A stretch of DNA of 64,000 nucleotides from Collybiopsis luxurians FD-317 M1 (lineage: Eukaryota > Basidiomycota > Agaricomycetes > Agaricales > Omphalotaceae): positions 750,113-814,112 of the forward strand of contig KN834751.1 of assembly GCA_000827265.1 (NCBI GenBank), given 5' to 3'. The notes below the pieces were generated by a model. The model saw only the letters and a list, made by a program, of their open reading frames with translations, ran no database searches and had not been told where the DNA came from. Below, in pieces: positions 55,128 through 64,000 of this stretch; positions within the stretch are counted from its first letter, which is position 1; each line of letters starts with the position of its first letter. The position numbers and the translations under genes are program-made.

Positions 55128-55896
55128 TTTTTTCGTCTGTGGAAACGGCAGTAAGTGTGTGTGGTAAGAGGAATTTGCTCGGGAATTTCGAGTTGACGTC
55201 AGGTTATGATGTCTTAAAAAGCTAATTCGAAAATCATGCTCTTGCTGATTCATGCTACGATATGTGCTAAGTGGGATTTGATGTTCAGGAAGATGATAGT
55301 AGCCCAGCTGACCATTGTGGTGTTGAAGCGGGTGGGTGAACGACTTCCCGGATGGGACGAGACTCGTCCCAAGAACGTTGATTCAATTCATTCTGCGAGG
55401 GAGTGGAAGCATCCGGTCCGGGAGATCAATGGTCGCCGGAAAAGGTGTGAAGGAGGTCGGGGTATCACCGAGGTGGAGATATTCGAGTTAAAAGGCGAAG
55501 CTGGATGCGATATTTCTGCCGTCACTTGTTAAACAGTGCTCGAAGTTGCAACAATGACATGTAACAGTTCTCGCCGGGAGAAAAACAGTCAAATCATCTT
55601 CTGAAAAATATAAAAACTACCTTGGCTGTCAAACCGTGATGCACTGTTCAGTTGTCGCAACGGAGATAGAATTCAAAGCAACTCACGGGATGGTAATTGA
55701 GATGCGCTCGAACGGTCCAATTAAATCTTGCTCATTTTCGTGACACACAGGAAAATTGAAATATCCGCCAAGGTTACCGAGTAGATTGGAAATAAGAGCC
55801 ACTATCCGCAAAGTAAATGTGGGACTCGGAACATGAAGCTTAAGATTGTAGTGTCAGATACATGCACTAAATTACAATCCTACCGCGCTCGACTTT
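55128..55896. other. Intergenic, upstream of ALDH and downstream of the NKAP-like gene
   Basis: Nothing beyond promoter and 3' flank sequence recognised. Confidence 0.45.
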
Positions 55897-57496
55897 CTAG
55901 CCAGCCTTGGGTCTTTCCGCACTCTTCAAACTCTCCTGCACCAGCTCCGAAAACTCCTCCCTCAAGATTGCCTCTCTCCTCTCCCTCTCTTCCTTCTGCA
56001 GCTTCAAGATTCCTCTCTTCTCCTCCGCACTGATAACCTGGTTCTCCTTCCTGATACGTACAGCATTCATCCTGCGATGTCGACTGCCGCTCATGACATA
56101 TCCTACTTCCTCGTATTTCGCTATTTCGTCTGAAGTTAGACCGATTTCGCCACGACGGGGAATACGCGATTCAGTGCCGTCTTGGAGGAAGGCGGCCATG
56201 GCACTTCCTTCGCCCCGAAGGAGAGCACCACCATAAGAACGTTCGTCAACGCGTTTGGCGTTGACTTTGAGAGCTGGTTGGGGGCCGACAGTGTCTTCGT
56301 CTTCGTCTTCGTCTTCGTCGTCGTCGTTTGCGTCTGCGCCGACATCCCGGCTGAATGTCACTTGAGCTCTGGCTGAGGCAGGAACAGGAGGAGGGACTAG
56401 GGTTCCAGGTACATCTTTGACTACCCAGTTGGCGTCGTCGTCCGGTGGTGGGCTACGAGTACGTAGTCTAGAGCTGGGAGCATGGTCACGGTCACGGTCT
56501 CTGGCGACCGGAGATACACTGCGACTGTAGCTCTTTTTACGGGAAGGGGAGCGACGGCGGCGATAACGTTCTTCCTCGTCGTCCTCATTGTCGTCACTTC
56601 GACGACGGCTGTGAGACCGCTTACGCTTCTTGTCTCGCCGTTCTTCCTTCTTTTGTTCTTTCCGCTTCCTCCGTTCCTTCTTTTCTCTTCTCCGCCGTTC
56701 TTCTTCCGAGCTGTCAGTATCGGAAGAAGGTGAATATCGCCTATGAGACTTTTTGTGACCGGACTTGTCTCGTTTTGGGGATCTGTATGCAAAAACAATG
56801 TTTATGAGCAGCTAAGTCAGTGAAAAAATAAGTTCCACATACAATTCACGAGCGGAAGCCTTTGGAGAGGGAGGCCATACATCTACGGTCGTGGTTTCGC
56901 GTTGTAATCGACGACTGTATACACAGTCCGAATCAGCCTTTGACCACCACAAAATCAAAGCACAATGCATACCTCTCAAAAAAATCTGTTCCTCCCCCGC
57001 CTCGGGGTACATTGTACCCATGTGACCCCTCATTCCGGGTTCGATTGGGATACATGTTTTGGGCGCCATTCGCATTTGCAGCGGAATTTTCTCTAGGCGG
57101 AGTATTGGGTCGCCTGTAGTCGTCGTATTTCGGACTGGCCCTTCGCTCTCCTCTGCCGCTGCCGCTACCAACCGCCCTATCCCTCTCTCGACTTCGACTT
57201 CGACTCCGGCCCCGACCACGGTCATAGTCGTGGTCGTGGTCATCTTGATGGCGACTGGAATACTTGGGCCTCTCCCGACCTCTGTCTCTGTCCCGGTCCC
57301 GATCGTCTTCTCTTTCTCTGACATCGTATTTATCATATTTATCTCGGTGTTCGCGGCTCCTGCTCCTGCTTCTGCTGCGGCGCCTGGGAGATGGTGTGCG
57401 CCGGGAACGACGAGGTGAAGGCGAGCGACGGCGAGAAGAAGACAGAGAGGAGTCTTGTGGGACAAGACCCATTCGTGATGGGTGAACCATAGCCAT
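55897..57496 (-). CDS. NKAP-like nuclear RS-domain protein
   Basis: Three exons; two introns lie near 56916-56970 and 56783-56841. The N-terminal half is an arginine/serine-rich domain (SRRRSPSPRRSRRTPSPRRR and many RD/RS repeats), typical of splicing-associated proteins. The C-terminal domain is the NKAP/SynMuv signature: RIPRRGEIGLTSDEIAKYEE, VGYVMSGSRHRRMNAVRIRK, ENQVISAEEKRGILKLQKEE. It ends QESLKSAERPKAG. In animals NKAP binds spliceosome and exon-junction components; the fungal copy is probably similar. A run of Glu/Asp (DEDEDEDEDT) and a Lys/Arg/Glu-rich stretch lie in between. I chose the ATG at 57496 (MAMVHPSRMG); an upstream start is possible. Confidence 0.85.
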
Positions 57497-57769
57497 GCTA
57501 GAGGTATGAGTGAGAAAAGAAAGCAAAGCTTTCAAGGAGGTGGAAGTTACGGTTTGAGATTGAAATACATGTGATGTTGGCTCATCGCTGCTGACACATC
57601 GCTGTGAGGTCCGGGGGTGTATTGTAGCCTACCAATTGCTACTACTATGGTATATATGGGTATGGTATTAAAGAGTACAGTTCTTTTACCTTTCTTCTCC
57701 AATAGAAATACACTTGTAAATTGGAACACGTTAGACAAAAAAGAGCGAAAGAAACCATGTCCGAAAGCA

Positions 57770-58988
57770 TTATGCAGTAGAAGATATCATGTCCTCCTTA
57801 ACCAATCTACGACGGGTATCCCATTTCCGCAGATACAATCTTGCCCGATCCTCGAACACAGTGCATTCCTGAAACAGATCCTTGGGCAAAAGATCCTTTC
57901 GTTGGTCCCAAGGCTTCAAATCAACAGTCTCACATCGATCCAGACAAACGAGAATCAAACCAAAACTATACGCGTCTGCCAGCCGTGCATCTTGGCATTC
58001 TCCCCGCAGAATCTCTGGTGCACAGAATGGCCGTGTACCAGGATGGATCTGTTCGGTTTTACTTGGAGGCAGAGGAGACAGGATCGACGTACGTTTGGCT
58101 AGAGCAGTAAAAGGATCTATTGGAGGAGCTGCATCTGGACTTGTGTAAACAGAGTCCGAAGAGACGGAACGACCGAAGTCGAGGAGCTTGATGGTATCGG
58201 ATGAATGGGTAACCTGAATGTTGAGCAGGGATAAATCGCCATGACTGAGTCCGTACGAGTGCAGATGAGTGAGACCGTCCAAAAGCTGATTATGATAATC
58301 GATCTTTTTGGACAAAGCTAGGGGCGGTCTGACGGAAATAACATCAAAAAGCGTCCGCCCATCGATGTACTCAAGGACCATGCCTACGTTCTCCAGAGAG
58401 CCTAGAAAGGTACAGATATTGCGATGCATTTGTACGGTGGTGTAAACTCTGAGTTCTGCCAGAAACTGGACAGTGACGTCTGAGGCGTTTGACTGCATCT
58501 CTCCATTGATTTCCATCTGAACGACGTCTGGCTTTTTTACGATACATTTGAACAGTTCAGATGCGGAACCGTTGGCACAGGGTGCTAGAGTGGCGGCAGG
58601 ATTAGGAGATGGTGCCGAGTAGGCAGTTGGGGTAGGAAACGAAAAGATGGCATTAGGATGGCGGGGAATTTTGAAGTTTATTGGAGGAAGGGAAGTCATT
58701 GGAGTCATTGGAGTCATCGGGGGTGTTTTCAGGGCGGATGTTTCCTTTTTCATAGAGTCTACGATCGTATCAGACGAGGAGGTAGACTGAATATTCAGGT
58801 CGTCATCATCCATTTCCACTGAAGCCGCCAGGGTCAGTTACGCGTACAAAATAAATACTAAGCGACACACCCATCCACCAGTTCTTCTTTGATGTTAACG
58901 TTACACGCTTTACATGCATCTTTGACGGCGGCGGAGGCCTGACAAAGCCATCGGGGGCAGACAGAGACGAACCTGGCAAAGAGTTCAT
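57770..58988 (-). CDS. Protein-kinase-fold protein, basidiomycete-type, altered active-site motifs
   Basis: Two exons, 58988 to about 58872 and about 58819 to 57770, joined by an intron with donor GGTGTGTCG and acceptor CTTCAG. After a Ser/Thr/Pro-rich N-terminus (TPPMTPMTPMTSLPPI) a kinase domain begins near residue 120: VQFLAELRVYTTVQMHRNIC as helix C, VGMVLEYIDGRTLFDVI as hinge, GLSHGDLSLLNIQV as catalytic loop (HGD instead of HRD, Asp and Asn kept), KLLDFGRS as DFG motif and PFCAPEILRGE as APE. In the beta-3 strand (VVQMEI) I do not find the usual Lys. I recall a basidiomycete-specific family with the same HGDLSLLN and DFGRS motifs. Activity is therefore doubtful or unusual. Confidence 0.8.
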
Positions 58989-59144
58989 GAGAGAGAGGGA
59001 GAGATAAGAAATTGAGATAAGATAAGAAAATTGATGGCATCTAGGGGAAACTGATCGCCCGGTACTTATTCTGTTAACTTCTCTCTTCCTTTCTCCCATC
59101 TCCATTCCTACCCTTTTCGCCTTTGGGCTCCTCTCTCTTTCACC

Positions 59145-61816
59145 ATGGTGAACTTTATTGATCGCCTCAATGCCCAAGTAACTCCCGTCCGACTTCTCCC
59201 GTATCTTTCTTATCTTACCTCCGCACTCTAGGTTGCCTTTTCTCCTGTAGGAAGATGGTTCAGGTTGGAGGGTTCTGGGCATCCAAAAGAACGTGTGGGG
59301 TCTCGCTTTGTGGTAGGTTCTAATAGCCACGAAAATCTAGCCCTGGTTCTAAATGCTGGGCTCGCAGACAGAGATTCGCGCTGGTCTCACTACCTGGGTA
59401 AGTTGTCCGTGCGTCTGTATACACAGCAGTGCTCAAGTTATTTTTTTTCAGGCGGCGATGGCCTATATCGTTCGTATCTGTTCAACTCATCTTCCAAGTA
59501 TCATATTGAATGTCCCTTTCCTTCTGGTCCATTCCAGATTTCAGTCAATGCTTCTATCGTCTCTGACTCAGGAGGCACTTGTGTCTGCACGAACACCACG
59601 GACCCGTCATGTTCCACTGACGCGGACTACCTAGCTTGTGTCAACGATGTGCGAAACGACTTGATCATATCTACTGCCTCTATGGCTGCTCTCTCCTCGT
59701 TCCTGATGGGTCTCCTGGCAAATCTGCCAATTGGTATGGCCCCTGGTCTAGGATTGAATGCCTACGTACGTCCTATCAGTCCTTCTCCCGTTTTACGCCT
59801 TCAAACCTTGTAACTAGTTTGCCTATTCTATCGTTGGCTTTCACGGCACTGGATTGATTACATATCAAGAGGCTCTTGCCGCTGTATTCTTAGAAGGGTA
59901 CGAGGACATGAATGTTCGAAGGTGCCAACTGCCGACCTTTTTTTAGGTGGATCTTTCTGTTCCTCTCTCTTATCGGTCTTCGTCAATGGCTCGTGCGCAT
60001 AATCCCCGAATCACTAGTACTTGCTGTCGGTGCAGGCATTGGCCTTTTCATCGCGTGAGTTTTTCATCGAGCTTCATTCCGTTCTCGTCTCATCACTATG
60101 GCTCCCTAGTTTTATCGGCTTGTGTGAGTATTTTTCTTCGGCGAAACTTCCTATTCGTGTATTTTTGAATGACACTATTCGCTTCGCTTCCAGCACCCAG
60201 TGGTCTCAATGTCATCGGAGGTGACACGACAAATCTCGTCGGTCTAGGAGGATGTACTCCAAACAACTATGTCAGTGCAGATCTGCCATACTACTGTGCG
60301 CATGGTCAACTTCGGGACCCGACAATGTGGCTTGGTATTTTCTTAGGCGGGTAAGATCATTTTTTCGATGTGAATTGTTTTATTCGGCTTCTCTTACATT
60401 TCATCATTTTAGGATTCTCACCGTACTTCTCATGCTCTATCGAGTCCGAGGAGCTATCTTAATTGGCATCTTCCTCGTGTCGGTCATTTCGTGGCCAAGG
60501 CCGACATCTGTCACCTACTTCCCTCATACTGACGCAGGCGACGCTCTCTTCGACTATTTCAAGCAAGTCGTTACTTTCCATCGCCTTTCCAAAGTCGGCA
60601 ATGTCATAGATGTGAGAAATATCCATGTCCATCCGTCGTACTCTGATTGACTGAGATATCATCAATCAGTACAACTATGGCAATCCCAGGGTGTGGTACG
60701 CCCTTGTCACGTTCCTCTATGTGGACATATTGGGTATGCTTCTTCGCTTCTTCCTGTTGGAAAGCTGTTCTGACACGCACTTTCCTTAGATACGACTGGG
60801 TAAGATCTGTCAATTTCCCTTTTTGCAGATTTCTAAATGAAATCATACAGTACCTTGTACTCTATGGCCAAATTCGCAGGCTTGCGCGACCCTGTTACTC
60901 TGGATTTTGAAGGATCAACGGCCGCTTATTGCGTAGATGCGTTCAGTATCAGTATGGGTGCACTAGTCGGTACTAGCCCTGTCACTGCCTTCATCGAGAG
61001 TGCAACTGGTATTAGTGGTACGTTACGTGTGTTTGTTTCAAGACGTCTCGCTTAATAGTCTACCCTGCGCCATATCACAGAGGGCGGCAAGACTGGGATC
61101 ACTGCCATGGTTGTTGGTCTCGCCTTTTTCGTATCTATCTTCTTTGCTCCGATCTTCGCTTCCATCCCGCCTTGGGCAACTGGAGGTGCTCTGGTCATCG
61201 TCGGTTCTCTCATGATTAGAAAGTGCGTCGTCAACTCTGTTTACGCCGAGTTTGACTTCTTTCATTTCACGGGTTTAATTAACTGATTATCAACTAAATC
61301 TAGTGTTCGAGACATCAATTGGGACTACATTGGTGATGCCGTTCCAGCGTTCATTACGCTCATTATCATTCCTTTATCATACAAGTGAGTTCTTTTTGCG
61401 TTAATTTCTATCTTGAATCATATGCAAACTAATCTTATTTTTCACAGCATTGCTTACGGTCTTATTGCCGGAATTCTCACTTATCTGGCCATCAATTTCA
61501 TTCCTTGGGCAATCCGCAAGTTATCCAGAGAACGGATTGTTCCCCCCAACTACGATGCATCAGAAGAGTGGGTATTGCCTCCCGGTAGTATTTTCCCTTT
61601 TTGGATGTGAGTATTTAATGTCTTGCCGTTATCACTTTTTACGGTCTCATTTATGTTTCGTGTTCTTATAATAGACTCAAACTTACTGGCCGTGCGCCAC
61701 CACCAGAAGAAGGGCTCGTTCTAGAAGAACGGTACCCTCGTCATGCTTCTATCGACACTGCCTCGCAAGACCATGTTCCAAGGAGCATCGAAAAAGGACC
61801 GGTGGATTCGATTTGA
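59145..61816 (+). CDS. AzgA-type purine (adenine/guanine/hypoxanthine) permease
   Basis: A multi-spanning proton-coupled permease of the plasma membrane. The gene has more than ten exons. Family landmarks: [20 protein letters not shown] near the N-terminus, [10 protein letters not shown], a Cys-containing extracellular loop ([20 protein letters not shown]), [105 protein letters not shown] ending [21 protein letters not shown] and [19 protein letters not shown]. The C-terminal tail is cytosolic and ends EKGPVDSI. The ATG at 59145 starts [11 protein letters not shown] in the first small exon. In Aspergillus the homologue takes up purine bases. Confidence 0.93.
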
Positions 61817-62636
61817 AATCAAAGAAGAGTGTCCTCCAATCTCGACTCGACTCCCACTACCGCTCGAGCCGTTTGAGATTCGTATCCACTACCTACCTAT
61901 CTTTTATTGCTATCCGTATATATAAATTATTTCCACCGCCATCTTTTCTGGCGATGGAATCAGCACATCACCCCGTGGTTTGTTCACTCCCTTGCGAACC
62001 ACTGACACTTGACTTTTTCTTGGATACATACTATACTTTTTGCTCCGTGTTCCTTTTACCCTTACTTCCATTTTATATCGCCGTGTGTAAGATTTTTCCG
62101 CTCGCTCGTGTTGTGTAGAAACTATCTTGTCTGTCTTGGATCTACAAAAAATCTACCGTATATACATCTGTAGGATTTGGTATATACATACATTAGTCTT
62201 GATGTTCAATGTGACGATTGAGTGTCACTAACGTGTCTGTTTTCGTAGTAATCACCTTGGCATAAGTATATGAGCACCTCCGCAAGGTTGCCGGCTGCAG
62301 GACGAGGAAGTGACGAAATTGAACGCGATATTTCTTGCTTTGACCTTTCGCTGACCGACTGATGGCGGCTTCAGCAAGTCTTCAGCATCGCGGCAGAGGC
62401 TGTAATTAACATTGTGTACTCGATGACCGGATCAATGTACCTCAGTCAACACGAGGTCTAGGCTTTTAGCTTATGAATCAAATGCGGTATCTTGCGAAGG
62501 GCATATACAGTACTCGAGTACATTTAACGATAACGATAAGATATATACAGATCAATTTTTCGAGAAACGGAATGAATGTTGCAGAGTAAACGACAGTCGA
62601 AACGACTTCACGCTGAACAGCGCGAGGAGATGAGTT
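61817..62636. other. Intergenic between convergent genes
   Basis: Contains the 3' flank of the permease gene (a T-rich 3' UTR follows) and the 3' end of the next gene. No further gene seen. Confidence 0.5.
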
Positions 62637-63963
62637 TTAAGAAGGTACGACTGAATTCTTCGTCGTAACGTTATTCACCTTCTTGACAATCCGCAACGGC
62701 AACACGGGCTTGATTGAAATAGGTAAATGCGCATGCATATCGACTCGGAGGCTATTGGCGCTGGTCTCTCTTTCCCTCGATGCCTGGGTAGAGATAGTAC
62801 TGGAGGAGTTGCGACTTTGGAAAGACGACAATGATCTCCTAGTCGACGATCCGGTCATCTTGGACATTTGCGATAGACGGTTTGGGATTCGGAAGATGGG
62901 AAGACGAGATTTTGATTTGTTGCAGCCACTACCTGCGTCGAGCTTGGTCACCGCTACTTTCGATCCTTCCGTCTTGTGGTCAAGGACTTCAACATCGATC
63001 AAGGTCCTATCGTTATCGGGCTCCAGACTAGCAGCAAGACCTTGATTACTCCCCTCGCTCCCGCTCTCAATCAGAGTTTCATCGCCTCCATTGGCAATAT
63101 TGCCCGAAACCAGAACGTTACCAGAAACCAGCCCAACACGTTCTCGCTCCAGATTATCCGCCAGTTTCGATGATGGTCGACTCCCAGAACCGGAGAACGA
63201 TCCAGAGCCCCCGAGGCCCAAAATCACGCCGCTATCGACTACAATCTGAGGACCTTCGCTCCGAGAATTCGAAATCGACGATTCTGTCAATTCTTCGCTG
63301 ATGCTCCGCAGAGACCCGATATTGCTTCCACTGGAAAAGCGATTACAGATGCGTTCAAAAGACTCCAGAGGGCGCTCGGCAGACCGGAGACTGTTATGAG
63401 TATATGTGGTTCGTGAGGCCGATGCACCCAGTCCTAAAGAACTGGAACCGGGAGGGTTTGAACTCAATTGAGCACCCTTTGAGGAGGGGAGATCGATCTG
63501 AAGCCTGGTTCATGAGATGAAAGGTATAGAACGGCTAGCTGAGCAACGTACCACCGAGGAATCAATAGGAACGCCAGAAAGAACGTCCGCAGAGGGCTGA
63601 TAGACATATGGGTGAGCATTGATCCAGAAATTTGAAGCAAAAATGTACCATCGAAGAAAAGCTGCCTCCAGTCTCCACCACCCTTCGTTTTCCAAGGGCT
63701 TTTTCCGAAAACCTTGCACTTAGAGAATCTGAAGAAGATGGTCGAATTTTGCGGGATGAATTGTTGAAAAGTCGCTGACTAGAATGACTGGAAATTAGTG
63801 CTTGTTTGAAGACATCGCTCGCTAAAGGTGGCAGCCGAGAGGTACGCTGGTCCGTTGAGCTTTCGCGACCGGATTCGGCATTTGACATCGTGGACATGAT
63901 CGAGGTGAAGGATGGATGGGAGTCTGGAAGACGGTAGGGAAGGTAGACGGAGTCGCTTGACAT
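62637..63963 (-). CDS. Ser-rich hydrophilic protein, 5' end near or beyond the window edge
   Basis: Three exons are visible, read from the right edge. The first (63963 or further right) runs through MSSDSVYLPYRLPDSHPSFT and the basic SEKALGKRRVVET; the second is short (PSADVLSGVPIDSS); the third runs from LQIDLPSSKGAQLSSNP to the stop at 62637 with VKKVNNVTTKNSVVPS. The protein is Ser/Asn/Gly-rich with many short charged clusters and no recognised domain. An in-frame upstream stretch (NAFHASM) makes the true start uncertain. I do not recognise the family. Confidence 0.5.
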
Positions 63964-64000
63964 GGACGCGTGGAAAGCGTTCAAGCCCAGGGTTTTCCTC

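Noticed and set aside
1..64000. CRISPR arrays, bacterial operons, Shine-Dalgarno sites and rho-independent terminators
   Set aside because: The gene structure is clearly eukaryotic; no regularly spaced repeats were seen.

Overview
The window reads as nuclear DNA of a filamentous basidiomycete, most likely an Agaricomycete. Genes are dense, on both strands, and split by many introns of about 45-65 bases with GT..AG ends. Lineage markers are a Plavaka/KDZ-type transposon, an agaricomycete-type sesquiterpene synthase, a glyoxal-oxidase-like copper radical oxidase, several F-box-like genes, C2H2 proteins of a basidiomycete type and small secreted proteins. All identifications come from reading translated exons and recalled family motifs; no database search was run.

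Layout. 0-3 kb: a coding-like fragment and a many-intron MFS transporter with a frame problem near its 5' end. 3.1-3.4 kb: a U6 snRNA gene followed by a decayed copy of its own 3' half. 4.3-8.2 kb: an unrecognised Arg/Ser-rich gene with two 'GGTF..V..DQ'-like motifs and five phase-1 introns, converging on a C2H2 zinc-finger gene. The last exon of the first and the whole second gene have been duplicated in tandem. One copy of each pair has decayed; the first zinc-finger copy is split by a 366-bp TA-flanked MITE-like insertion. 8.3-9.5 kb: a complete sesquiterpene synthase. 9.5-12.6 kb: gene-poor, with relics and a possibly broken single-pass membrane protein gene. 12.6-14.9 kb: mitochondrial AFG1-type ATPase.

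15.7-22.1 kb: a nearly complete 6.5-kb Plavaka-type DNA transposon with short inverted termini, a transposase gene carrying one in-frame TGA, and an intact companion ORF. 23.4-25.5 kb: a Ser/Pro-rich protein ending in an Hsp20-like domain. 26.6-30.0 kb: two tandem F-box-like paralogues with acidic tails. 30.3-30.9 kb: a secreted Gly/His/Gln-rich protein. 32.2-35.3 kb: GET1 (tail-anchored protein insertion) and malate synthase (glyoxylate cycle). 37.4-42.1 kb: an alpha/beta hydrolase and two single-exon F-box genes. 42.8-47.0 kb: copper radical oxidase, an intron-containing tRNA-Gln(UUG) and a small secreted protein.

47.7-64 kb is mostly housekeeping: a coiled-coil hypothetical protein, COQ8-type UbiB kinase (coenzyme Q), a tiny divergently transcribed protein, NAD(P)-dependent aldehyde dehydrogenase, NKAP-like nuclear RS protein, a kinase-fold protein with altered active-site motifs, an AzgA-type purine permease and the start of a Ser-rich protein reaching the window edge.

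There is no bacterial-style operon. The only local functional grouping worth testing is the terpene synthase with the nearby C2H2 genes and MFS transporter. The most informative structures are the duplicated C2H2/GGTF-motif locus with its MITE, and the Plavaka element.
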